The notes under the pieces were generated by a model that saw only the letters and a list, made by a program, of their open reading frames with translations, had not been told where the DNA came from and made no database searches. Shown here one piece after another: positions 1 to 6,832 of a stretch of 15,261 nt of DNA. The stretch's first letter is position 1. Each line of letters begins with the position of its first letter. The position numbers were made by a program, and so were the translations under genes. This DNA comes from a bacterium (GTDB lineage Bacteria; Auribacterota; UBA3054), in the NCBI GenBank assembly GCA_017444325.1, contig JAFSWV010000198.1:1-15261 (forward strand). Reading direction: 5' to 3'.

Positions 1-66
1 GAAATAAAACTCATCCGGGAATTCACCTACGCTGACTACGCCGGCAGACTGGGAGAAAAACTATGA
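1..66 (+). CDS. C-terminal end of an upstream gene (partial), possibly a polyamine-pathway decarboxylase
   Basis: An open frame enters from the left edge in frame 1 and stops at TGA 64-66, giving 21 residues that end ADYAGRLGEKL. Its stop overlaps the agmatinase start in an ATGA (63-66), the arrangement expected of translationally coupled genes. Too little remains to assign a family. The ending F-x-Y-x-x-Y-x-x-R-L recalls, from memory, the C-terminus of carboxynorspermidine/carboxyspermidine decarboxylases (NspC type), which would fit an agmatinase neighbour in a polyamine operon. That identification is a weak guess. That it is a genuine coding end is more secure, because of the overlap and the absence of any other explanation for these bases. 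Confidence 0.55.
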   Translation, partial: EIKLIREFTYADYAGRLGEKL

Positions 67-899
67 CGAATTTTCTGGAATCGGAATTCAAGCCCGCCAA
101 ACCCACAGAAGCCGCTTTCCACATCATCCCCGCTCCCTACGAAAAAAGCGTCTCCTACGGCTCGGGAACAAAGCTGGGCCCCAAAGTCATCATAGAGTCT
201 TCCCAGCAGCTTGAAAAGATCCAGCGCGGCAAGAAGCCCGGAGCCAAAGGCATCTACACCGCCAAACCAGCCTCTACTCTCAAGGCAATTGAAAAAGCTG
301 TCTCCTACGCCCTGGATTGCGAATCCCTGCCCTTTACCCTGGGAGGCGAGCACACAGTCACGCTTCCCGCCATACGCGCCTTAAAATCGCGCCTGGGCTC
401 TGAAATTGGCCTCCTACAGTTCGACGCCCACGCCGACCTCCGCTACGCTTACGAAGGCAACCCTCTTTCCCACGCCTCCGTCATGCGCCGCGTCAGCGAA
501 CTGGGCATCGCGATCGCCCAGTTCGGCACCCGCTCCTATTGCGAAGAAGAGCAAGCCTTCAGGCAGGACAAGCAAAACAAAATTACTTTCCACGACGCCG
601 AGGAACTCTTCCTCCGCTTCAAAGAAAATAAAAAGACCAGACTCCTCCCCCCGAACTTCCCCAGGAAGATCTACCTCTCATTCGACATCGACGGCTTAGA
701 CTCCTCAATCATGCCCGCCACCGGAACGCCCGTTCCCGGCGGCCTCCTCTGGTACCAGACCTTAAGTCTTCTAACAGAACTCACCAAAGGCAGAACCATA
801 ATCGGCATGGACCTCGTGGAATATTCCCCCATTAAAGGCTTCCACGCCTACGACTTCACCGCCGCCACCTTAGCCTACGAGATGATGTCGCTGGTATAG
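63..899 (+). CDS. speB: Agmatinase / ureohydrolase of the arginase family
   Basis: A cytoplasmic Mn2+ hydrolase of 278 residues, expected to convert agmatine to putrescine and urea. The whole arginase-family metal site is visible: H97 in GGEHT, D121/H123/D125 in FDAHAD, and D208/D210 in SFDIDGLD. The conserved SHASVMRR (about 136-143), PATGTPVPGG (about 218-227) and C-terminal E253 are also present. The length is slightly below the 300-residue norm, with a short N-terminus. GGGAG at 51-55 lies 7 nt before the ATG, which overlaps the stop of the preceding gene as ATGA. The family also contains arginase, guanidinobutyrase and formiminoglutamase. Agmatinase is preferred for overall motif pattern and the possible polyamine neighbour, but substrate cannot be proven from sequence. 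No terminator is visible before the rpmE promoter. Confidence 0.85.
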   Translation: MTNFLESEFKPAKPTEAAFHIIPAPYEKSVSYGSGTKLGPKVIIESSQQLEKIQRGKKPGAKGIYTAKPASTLKAIEKAVSYALDCESLPFTLGGEHTVTLPAIRALKSRLGSEIGLLQFDAHADLRYAYEGNPLSHASVMRRVSELGIAIAQFGTRSYCEEEQAFRQDKQNKITFHDAEELFLRFKENKKTRLLPPNFPRKIYLSFDIDGLDSSIMPATGTPVPGGLLWYQTLSLLTELTKGRTIIGMDLVEYSPIKGFHAYDFTAATLAYEMMSLV

Positions 900-909
900 C
901 GATCCTCCC

Positions 910-938
910 TTGCTTTTGAGACCTTGTTTCAGTATAAT
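910..938 (+). promoter_or_regulatory. sigma70-type promoter of rpmE
   Basis: TTGCTT (910-915) and a perfect TATAAT (933-938) are separated by exactly 17 bp. Transcription would begin near 945, leaving a leader of about 36 nt before the rpmE ATG at 981. This is the best two-box promoter in the window. Confidence 0.75.
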
Positions 939-980
939 ATCCTCTACCATTAAATAACTATAACTGAATCAGGTTAAAGT

Positions 981-1184
981 ATGAAAGAAAAGATCCACCC
1001 CAATTACGAACAGACGACCATCACCTGTGCCTGCGGCCATGTTTTCAAAGTCGGCGCCACAGTAAAGGACATGCATATCGGCATTTGCTCCGAATGTCAC
1101 CCCTTCTTCACGGGTAAGCAGAAATTCGTCGACACGGCTGGCCGCGTCGAGAAGTTCAACCGTCGTTACGGCAAAAAAGACTAA
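981..1184 (+). CDS. rpmE: 50S ribosomal protein L31, zinc-binding type
   Basis: A 67-residue protein of the large ribosomal subunit located at the central protuberance/intersubunit bridge. It begins MKEKIHPNYE, typical of L31. It keeps all four cysteines of the zinc-carrying (C+) form: C16 and C18 in TCACGH, C36 and C39 in ICSECHPFF. The HPFFTGKQKFVDTAGRVEKF stretch is the family's core signature. The C+ form is normally the zinc-replete copy. No cysteine-free paralogue is seen here. The gene has its own promoter (910-938) and AGG at 972-974 region as ribosome-binding site. It is followed at once by a hairpin that includes its stop codon. The neighbour prfA is a common genomic companion. Confidence 0.97.
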   Translation: MKEKIHPNYEQTTITCACGHVFKVGATVKDMHIGICSECHPFFTGKQKFVDTAGRVEKFNRRYGKKD

Positions 1185-1196
1185 GAGGTCTTTTTT
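1173..1196 (+). terminator. A/T-flanked hairpin overlapping the rpmE stop codon
   Basis: AAAAAAGAC (1173-1181) pairs perfectly with GTCTTTTTT (1188-1196) around the loop TAAGAG, which contains the rpmE stop codon TAA (1182-1184). The T6 run forms the right arm, so it can act as a Rho-independent terminator or 3'-end stabiliser. The core is weak (only two G-C pairs), which may explain the second hairpin just downstream. Confidence 0.6.
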
Positions 1197-1207
1197 CCCC
1201 TGTCACA

Positions 1208-1259
1208 CGAAGCTCACGACGCGCGTTATTTTTGACGAGCTGTGGGCTTCGTTTTTTTT
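1208..1259 (+). terminator. Second hairpin terminator between rpmE and prfA
   Basis: CGAAGCTCAC (1208-1217) pairs with GTGGGCTTCG (1242-1251), ten pairs with one G-T wobble, and is followed directly by T8 (1252-1259), the classic intrinsic terminator layout. The 24-nt loop holds a further self-complementary ACGCGCGT and a TTGACG box. An alternative AGCTC (1211-1215)/GAGCT (1237-1241) pairing would compete with the terminator stem. Confidence 0.7.
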
Positions 1260-1275
1260 GCTCTCCGCTTAAGGC

Positions 1276-2352
1276 ATGAAAGTATTCGACATAACCGCTC
1301 AGGAAGCCGAGATCGCCAAGATCGAAGAGGAGCTCGGGCTGCCCGAGACCGCCTCCGACGCCAAGAGGCTGCGCGATCTGACCCGCCGCCACAAGCATCT
1401 GAAAGACGTGGTGGAGACGGGGCGCGCTTTGCGTGACGCCCAGTCGGCCGTGGAGGACTGCGAGAAGATCATCTCTGAAAACGAGGATCATGAGCTGGTC
1501 GAACTGGCCAAGAGCGAGCTTTCCGAAATGACCGCCAAAGCGGAGGAACTCGAAAAAGCCATGATGGTCCTGCTGCTGCCGAAGGACCCCTGCGACGAAG
1601 CGAACACCATCATGGAGATCCGGGCCGGCACTGGCGGCGAAGAAGCGGCTTTGTTCGCTTCCGAGCTTTTCAGGATGTATTCCCGCTACGCCGAACGCCA
1701 GGGCTGGAAGATCGAGACGATGAACACCTCCCCCGCCGCGGCAGGAGGCTTAAAGGAGATCATCTTCAGCATCCAGGGCGACGCCGTATATTCGCACATG
1801 AAGTACGAGGCCGGTGTGCACAGAGTCCAGCGCGTGCCGGAGACCGAGACGCAGGGCAGGATCCATACTTCCGCCGCTTCCGTAGTCGTACTGCCGGAGC
1901 AGGAGGAAGTGACGGTGGACATCAAGCCGGAAGACTTGAGGATCGACATCTACCGCTCGACCGGCGCCGGCGGACAGCACGTCAACACGACCGACTCCGC
2001 CATCAGGATCACGCACCTGCCGACCGGTCTTGTCGTCACCTGCCAGGATGAGAGAAGCCAGTACAAGACCAAGGCGAAAGCTATGCGCGTCCTGCATGCC
2101 CGCCTTCTGGAAAAAGAACTACAGGACGCTGCGACGGAACGTTCCGCCCAGAGGACAACGAAGGTCGGCAGCGGCGACCGCAGCGACAAGAACAGAACTT
2201 ACAACTTCCCCCAGAACCGCGTGACTGATCACCGCATAGGGTTGACGGTCCACGCTCTGGGAGAAATAATGGACGGCGACCTCGACCGTCTTATTTTGCC
2301 CCTTATTGAGCATGACACTGAGGAAATGCTCAAAGAAAGCATCAATTTATGA
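1276..2352 (+). CDS. prfA: Peptide chain release factor 1
   Basis: A class I release factor of 358 residues that reads UAA/UAG stop codons and triggers peptidyl-tRNA hydrolysis on the ribosome. The catalytic GGQ is at 232-234 (GAGGQHVN), at almost the same position as in E. coli. The stop-codon recognition tripeptide is PxT (P188-E189-T190 in RVPETETQGRIHTS), which marks RF1 rather than RF2 (SPF). The KVGSGDRSDKNRTYNFPQNR region is also diagnostic. The start is ATG 1276, preceded by AAGG at 1271-1274. A clear promoter between the second terminator and the gene was not found, so expression may depend on read-through or an unrecognised promoter. prmC, which methylates the GGQ glutamine, is not adjacent. 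The stop overlaps the next start as ATGA. Confidence 0.97.
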   Translation: MKVFDITAQEAEIAKIEEELGLPETASDAKRLRDLTRRHKHLKDVVETGRALRDAQSAVEDCEKIISENEDHELVELAKSELSEMTAKAEELEKAMMVLLLPKDPCDEANTIMEIRAGTGGEEAALFASELFRMYSRYAERQGWKIETMNTSPAAAGGLKEIIFSIQGDAVYSHMKYEAGVHRVQRVPETETQGRIHTSAASVVVLPEQEEVTVDIKPEDLRIDIYRSTGAGGQHVNTTDSAIRITHLPTGLVVTCQDERSQYKTKAKAMRVLHARLLEKELQDAATERSAQRTTKVGSGDRSDKNRTYNFPQNRVTDHRIGLTVHALGEIMDGDLDRLILPLIEHDTEEMLKESINL

Positions 2353-3449
2353 AAAGATCACTTTTAGTTTTCGGCGCGCTCTTCTTTCTCTTCGGCTGCG
2401 ACAAGAACGCCTTCGACGAGAAAGCGGATGAGAATCTGCAAGTCGTGCCTGTCGTCCTGAGGGAGACCGGCGCCAAGACAACGGTTGCTAAGGAAAAGAC
2501 CGTAAATAAACTCGCCAACGCCACGGTCGTGACCGTTACGGTCTTCCAGGCCAGCGCTCAGCAAACTCCCGTTAAGAACGGAACCCAGCTGATCTCCCTG
2601 CCGATCCATACGCCGCAGGATCACTGCACCAGCAACGATCTGGCATTGGTCGGCGGCATTCCTGTTCCGACCACCGAATTCTACCAACTCTTCGCTCAGC
2701 CTAACCTCGACACGATCCCGAGTTACTTGAGAAGGGATTTCGATAAAAAAAGAAGCGAATTCATCACCCAGCTCATCAACAACAAGGTCTTCGAATACGC
2801 CGCGGCGCACGAGGATTTCAGCAACGAGAAAGGATACGCGGAAGCGATAGAAGACGCCGTGCACAAGGTCAATCTGGAATATTTCTACGATCGCTACATC
2901 AATCTTAAATCCGACGTCAGCGAAAAGGAAGTGAAAGATTACTTTGAGGCGCACAAAGCCGAATACACAAAGCCCGCCCAGTTCAGGGCCTCGCATATAC
3001 TCGTGAAAGTCGCGCCAAACGCCTACAGAGCGGAAGTCAGCAACGCTTACACCAGAGCGACGGAACTCAGGCGGCGCGCCCTGGAAGGCGAAGATTTCGG
3101 TCAGCTTGCCTCGGCCTACTCGGACTGCCCCTCCAAAGTGAAAGGCGGCGACCTTGATTTCTTCACAAAAGGACAAACGCATCCCTCTTTTGAAAAAGCT
3201 GTTGAACGAATGAGCATAGGCGACATCTCCCCTGTCGTGGAAACATCCCAGGGATACCATGTGATAAAACTTACGGACAGGATCCCGGAAAGGACGCTGT
3301 CATACGAAGAAATAAAAGACGAATTGAAAAATCAGCTGGCTCTGAAGAAGACCGGTGAAGCCTACGAATCGGTCCTGCAGTCCCTAACCAACAAATACAA
3401 GGTGATCCGCAATGAAAGCCTCATCAGAAAATTGGTCGAACAGTATTAA
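2349..3449 (+). CDS. PpiC/parvulin-type peptidyl-prolyl isomerase, predicted lipoprotein
   Basis: A 366-residue envelope protein that probably helps fold periplasmic or outer-membrane proteins. Residues 1-17 form a lipoprotein signal (MKRSLLVFG...LFGC) with the lipidated cysteine at C17. Residues about 18-95 are a Thr/Val-rich linker with no domain I recognise. Residues about 97-205 form a helical SurA-N-like segment. Residues about 209-309 are a parvulin domain with FRASHILVK, the DFGQLASAYSDCPS segment, GGDLDFFTKGQ and GYHVIKLTDR. A helical tail follows. It overlaps prfA by ATGA at its start and the next isomerase gene by 38 bp at its end, so the two isomerases are coupled and are probably partners. 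PrsA-like and SurA-like proteins share this domain, so client identity is unknown. Confidence 0.88.
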   Translation: MKRSLLVFGALFFLFGCDKNAFDEKADENLQVVPVVLRETGAKTTVAKEKTVNKLANATVVTVTVFQASAQQTPVKNGTQLISLPIHTPQDHCTSNDLALVGGIPVPTTEFYQLFAQPNLDTIPSYLRRDFDKKRSEFITQLINNKVFEYAAAHEDFSNEKGYAEAIEDAVHKVNLEYFYDRYINLKSDVSEKEVKDYFEAHKAEYTKPAQFRASHILVKVAPNAYRAEVSNAYTRATELRRRALEGEDFGQLASAYSDCPSKVKGGDLDFFTKGQTHPSFEKAVERMSIGDISPVVETSQGYHVIKLTDRIPERTLSYEEIKDELKNQLALKKTGEAYESVLQSLTNKYKVIRNESLIRKLVEQY

Positions 3450-4845
3450 GCTTCTTGCCGTCCTTCTTCTTTTCTGCGCCCCTCTGTGCGCTGAAGAGGT
3501 GAACAGCATCGTAGCCAAAGTCGGCGACGCTTCCATCACCGCGGTCGAGCTTGACCGTTACATCAACCCCGCTCTCAAGTCGTACGCCAAAATGATGCCG
3601 AACGACGAGGAGATCAAAAGCGAATACCGCAAAGAAAGAGTTGATGCCTTAAAAAGCATCATCGACACCAAATTGCTCGTCAGAGAAGCCGACAAACTTG
3701 AAGTCAAGATCCCTCCCATCGAGATCGACAAGCAGCTCAACAAGGAAAGGGAGCGCTACGCTTCGGAAGAGGAATTCCAGGCTTATTTAAAGGAGAACAA
3801 GATAACGCTTCTGGAATTCAGGCAGCACATGGCCGACGCCATCAAAGCCCAGGCGGTCCTTCAGGAAAAAGTCTTCAAAAGAGTCAGGGTGCTTCCCCAC
3901 GAAGTGCACAAATTCTACACTGAAAACAAAGACCTGATCTACTCTCGCCAGCCCAGCGTCCACCTCTATCAGATCTTGATCAAGGACAAGACCGAGGAAG
4001 GAAAACTTGATCCCGAGACCAGGATCAGGGACATCAGATCTCAACTCGTTCAAGGAGCCAATTTCCAGAGATTAGCCCTCATGTACTCCGAAGGCCCGAT
4101 GAAGGATTCCGGCGGCGACTGGGGCCTGATCGAAAAGGGCCACTTCGGTGAAGAGATGGCTGAAGTTGAAAGAGCGGCCTTCAACCTCGCTCCCGGACAA
4201 TTCAGCGACATAATTAAGACCCCTTTCGGCTACCACATCGTCTATGTCAGCGCCAAGCAGGACGCCCACGTTCAGACGGAAAGGGAAGCCTACGACGACA
4301 TCTACCGCCGCGTGGCCGAATCGAAGAGCGCCGCGGTCTACGAACCCTACATGAACGGCCTCAGACGCTCCTGCAGCATCGAGATCTTCGATCCGGAACT
4401 CATGGAAGCCAAACCTTCCACCAGACCCGGCAAAAAGGTCGGCGACTTTATGACAATACCCGCCGCCTTTACGGAACCTGCCGAAGAAACCTTCGTGACC
4501 GTTCCTGTCATCACCCCGACGACCGTTGAGACCGTGGAAAGCAAACCGATAGAACTGACGGAAAAGCCGGAAGAGAAAGTCGAAGAAAAGGTCGAGGAAA
4601 AAGTTGAGGAGACCGTGGAAAAAGCTGAAGAGAAGGTTGAAGAAAAAGTCGAAGAGACTACCTCCGCTTTTGACTCTCCCGCAGTGACCGAAACTGTTGA
4701 AACGGTCGAAGTGATCGAAAAAGTCGATCCTCTGAAAGAACTGGATGCTCAGTTGGACGCTTCCGCCGCCGACCAGAATCTGCCCGGCGCCAAGCCGAAT
4801 CCCGGAGCGCCTGTTTTTGAGATGCAGGAAATCGAGGTGAAGTAA
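3412..4845 (+). CDS. SurA-like periplasmic peptidyl-prolyl isomerase/chaperone with acidic repeat tail
   Basis: A 477-residue secreted protein. The Sec signal peptide spans about residues 1-27, with a likely cut after LCA-27 before EEVNSIVAKVGD, the usual SurA N-terminus. Helical N-domain residues are about 28-175 and include ITAVELD and the EFRQHM segment. One parvulin domain spans about 181-281 (HLYQILIKD, GGDWGLIEKGHFGEEM, PFGYHIVYVSAKQ). E. coli SurA has two parvulin domains, so this is a one-domain form. From about residue 325 the protein has a Pro/Thr/Glu-rich tail with EEKV repeats (387-416), and it ends after a short Pro-rich segment. AAGGTGAT lies just before the ATG at 3412, inside the preceding gene. 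The signal peptide supports that start although it creates a 38-bp overlap. The stop overlaps ruvC as TAATG. Confidence 0.87.
   Translation: MKASSENWSNSIKLLAVLLLFCAPLCAEEVNSIVAKVGDASITAVELDRYINPALKSYAKMMPNDEEIKSEYRKERVDALKSIIDTKLLVREADKLEVKIPPIEIDKQLNKERERYASEEEFQAYLKENKITLLEFRQHMADAIKAQAVLQEKVFKRVRVLPHEVHKFYTENKDLIYSRQPSVHLYQILIKDKTEEGKLDPETRIRDIRSQLVQGANFQRLALMYSEGPMKDSGGDWGLIEKGHFGEEMAEVERAAFNLAPGQFSDIIKTPFGYHIVYVSAKQDAHVQTEREAYDDIYRRVAESKSAAVYEPYMNGLRRSCSIEIFDPELMEAKPSTRPGKKVGDFMTIPAAFTEPAEETFVTVPVITPTTVETVESKPIELTEKPEEKVEEKVEEKVEETVEKAEEKVEEKVEETTSAFDSPAVTETVETVEVIEKVDPLKELDAQLDASAADQNLPGAKPNPGAPVFEMQEIEVK
4570..4659 (+). repeat. Imperfect 12-nt coding repeat (EEKV units) in the SurA-like gene
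   Basis: About seven imperfect copies of a 12-base unit of the type GAAGAGAAAGTC encode alternating acidic/basic EEKV, EETV and EKVE units (residues 387-416). Third-codon-position differences between copies show they have diverged under protein-level constraint. The unit is a multiple of three, so copy-number change would lengthen or shorten the tail without a frameshift. The charged i/i+4 pattern suggests a solvent-exposed helix. Confidence 0.75.
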
Positions 4846-5348
4846 TGCTGGTCCTCGGCATCGATCCCGGCACCCGCGTTACAGGCTACGGCCTGGTCCG
4901 CTCTGAAATGGGAGCGATGGAGTGCGCGGAATTCGGTGTCATAAAGAATTCCGCCAGCCTTCCGCTCGTGGAATGCTACGCCAGGATCTTCGAGGGGATC
5001 GATGAACTATTGAAAAGCTACGACGTGACTACTGTCGCGGTCGAAAGCCAGTTCTTTTATAAAAACGCCCGCAGCGCACTGAAGATCGGCGAAGCCAGAA
5101 GCGCCGCCGTTCTTCCCGCCGCTTTGAGGAGGATCCCCGTTATGGAGTACTCCCCCACCAGGGTGAAAAAGGCCGTGGTAGGGATAGGCGCCGCGACGAA
5201 AGATCAGGTGCAGGCCATGGTAACGAACATGCTGAGGATCAAGGACACGCGAATGCTGCCGGACGCTTCCGACGCTCTGGCTATAGCGATAACCCATATT
5301 CACGCCCTCAAGTACGGGCAAACCATAACCGACGCGGAGGAAAAATGA
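4845..5348 (+). CDS. ruvC: Holliday junction resolvase RuvC
   Basis: A 167-residue endonuclease that cuts four-way DNA junctions symmetrically during recombinational repair. The RNase H-fold catalytic acids are all present: D7 (LGIDPGT), E67 (VAVESQFF), D140 and D143 (LPDASDALAIAITH). FYKNARSALKIGEARSAA, the conserved DNA-contact region, follows E67. The length is normal. The start codon overlaps the SurA-like stop (TAATG, 4843-4847), and the gene ends in an ATGA overlap with ruvA. The ruvC-ruvA order is the usual one, but ruvB does not follow. Confidence 0.96.
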   Translation: MLVLGIDPGTRVTGYGLVRSEMGAMECAEFGVIKNSASLPLVECYARIFEGIDELLKSYDVTTVAVESQFFYKNARSALKIGEARSAAVLPAALRRIPVMEYSPTRVKKAVVGIGAATKDQVQAMVTNMLRIKDTRMLPDASDALAIAITHIHALKYGQTITDAEEK

Positions 5349-5926
5349 TCACGTTTCTGGAAGGCATCATTGATGAAAAGGAACCGACCTTTGTCGTTCT
5401 TAACGTGGGCGGCGTCGGCTATGAAGTCAGCATTTCCCTCAACACTTACGAAGCGCTCCCTCCCGCCGGCGACAAGGTCAGGATCTTGGTCTTCCATCAC
5501 CTTAGGGAAAATGAGGAGAAGCTTTTCGGCTTCTCAAGCCGCGAAGAAAGAGAAGTCTTTTTGAAGCTCATAGAAGTGTCCGGCATAGGACCGGCCTCGG
5601 CGCTCCTTATCCTGAGCAGCCAGCCTATCTCTACTCTCTGCCATACGATCGCCTGCGAAGACGTCAAAGCCCTCTCCTCCATCAAAGGCATCGGCAAAAA
5701 GACCGCCGAAAGGATCATCGTGGAACTGAAGGACAAGCTGACGCACCTGGCCGGCAAGACCGCGCCCGCGGGCATCTCCAAGAACGCCGCCGACGCCGTC
5801 ATGGCGCTCGTCGCCCTTGGCTTCCGCCAGACGGAAGTCCAGGAAGCGGTCCAGAAAGCTCTGCAGAAAGATCCGGACGCCTCCACGGACCAGCTCGTAA
5901 GGTACGTCATCCAGAACCGGAGCTGA
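5345..5926 (+). CDS. ruvA: Holliday junction branch migration protein RuvA
   Basis: A 193-residue junction-binding subunit that tetramerises on four-way DNA and loads the RuvB motor. Domain I is an OB fold (about 1-62, beginning MITFLEGII and containing VGGVGYEV). Domain II carries two helix-hairpin-helix motifs: VSGIGPASALLIL (about 78-90) and IKGIGKKTAERIIVELKDKL (about 113-132). After a linker, domain III (about 148-193, AADAVMALVALGF) is the RuvB-binding module. All domains are intact, so a RuvB partner is expected elsewhere in the genome. Its start lies within the ruvC stop, and the kinase gene begins one base after its stop. Confidence 0.96.
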   Translation: MITFLEGIIDEKEPTFVVLNVGGVGYEVSISLNTYEALPPAGDKVRILVFHHLRENEEKLFGFSSREEREVFLKLIEVSGIGPASALLILSSQPISTLCHTIACEDVKALSSIKGIGKKTAERIIVELKDKLTHLAGKTAPAGISKNAADAVMALVALGFRQTEVQEAVQKALQKDPDASTDQLVRYVIQNRS

Positions 5927-5927
5927 T

Positions 5928-6824
5928 ATGCCGAAGGTCGTCTGCTACGGATCTCTTGTCCGCGACATCATCTATCACGTACCCCACTTCGTAAAACCGG
6001 GGGAAACGCTTCCCGCCGAAGACCGCAACGTCTTTTATGGCGGCAAGGGCTTCAACCAATCCCTCGCGCTGAAAAGAGCAGGGCTCGCGGACGTCTATCA
6101 GGCCGGAAGCTGCGGCCCTGACGGGCTTGATTTTCTGGAATATCTAAAAAAAGAAAAAGTCGAAACTGAACTGCTCTGTCCCGTCACCGTTCCGCAAGGC
6201 CACGCCGTCATTCAGATCACGCCTGACGGCCAGAACGCCATTCTTCATTTCGGCGGCTCCAACCGCTGCGTGCCCGAAAAGCTTGTCGGAGAGCTTATAA
6301 ATTTCCTTTCCGAAGGCGACTGGTTCATCGCCCAGAACGAAGTGAACCTTCTGCCGGAAATAATGAACGCCTTGGCGGAAAAAGGCGTTGTGATCGCTTT
6401 CAATCCCTCGCCCTGCGACGACTCCATAAAAGCTCTTCCGCTTGAAAAAACATCTTATCTCATCGTGAACGAATTGGAGGGCGCGACCATTTCCGGCGTT
6501 TCCTCCGACCGCCCGGAAGAGATCTTGGAAAGCATGCGGGAAAAATACCCCCGTACAAAAACGATCCTGACGCTGGGAGAAAACGGCGCATATTACGACG
6601 ACGGAAAAGAAGTTATAAGGCAGGAAGCCTATAAAGTCAAAGCCGTTGACACCGTGGGCGCCGGCGACACTTTCTCAGGCTTCTTCTTCGCCTCCATCAT
6701 AAACGGACTGGCGCCGAAGGACGCCCTGAACCTCGCCTCCAAAGCCTCCGCCATTTCCGTTACGAGGCCCGGCGCGGCTCCCTCCATCCCAATGCTTAAA
6801 GAAGTCTTGCAATACAAATTTTAG
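5928..6824 (+). CDS. PfkB-family sugar kinase, ribokinase-like
   Basis: A 298-residue cytoplasmic kinase that transfers the ATP gamma-phosphate to a sugar or nucleoside hydroxyl. The N-terminal PfkB signature is YGGKGFNQSLALKRAG (about 37-52). The C-terminal signature is DTVGAGDTFSGFFFAS (241-256), with anion-hole GAG 244-246 and catalytic base D247. NPSP (159-162) and VNELEGA (180-186) match the ribokinase subgroup, as does the 'GGKGFNQ' form of the sugar-binding loop. Ribose is thus the likeliest substrate, but related kinases for other pentoses or nucleosides cannot be excluded. No ribose transporter or nucleosidase is adjacent. GGAG at 5919-5922, inside ruvA, is 5 nt before the ATG. It sits in the run of coupled genes, so it is probably expressed constitutively with them. 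Confidence 0.88.
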   Translation: MPKVVCYGSLVRDIIYHVPHFVKPGETLPAEDRNVFYGGKGFNQSLALKRAGLADVYQAGSCGPDGLDFLEYLKKEKVETELLCPVTVPQGHAVIQITPDGQNAILHFGGSNRCVPEKLVGELINFLSEGDWFIAQNEVNLLPEIMNALAEKGVVIAFNPSPCDDSIKALPLEKTSYLIVNELEGATISGVSSDRPEEILESMREKYPRTKTILTLGENGAYYDDGKEVIRQEAYKVKAVDTVGAGDTFSGFFFASIINGLAPKDALNLASKASAISVTRPGAAPSIPMLKEVLQYKF

Positions 6825-6832
6825 GAACTATT

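Noticed and set aside
1232..1237. TTGACG as a -35 box for a prfA promoter
   Set aside because: At 17 bp downstream there is only a T-run and no -10 resemblance. The box lies in the loop of the terminator hairpin.
2364..3260. Open frame of 298 codons antisense to the PpiC-like gene
   Set aside because: It has low-complexity Phe/Val/Arg composition and no domain or ribosome-binding site. The sense strand has a lipobox and parvulin motifs.
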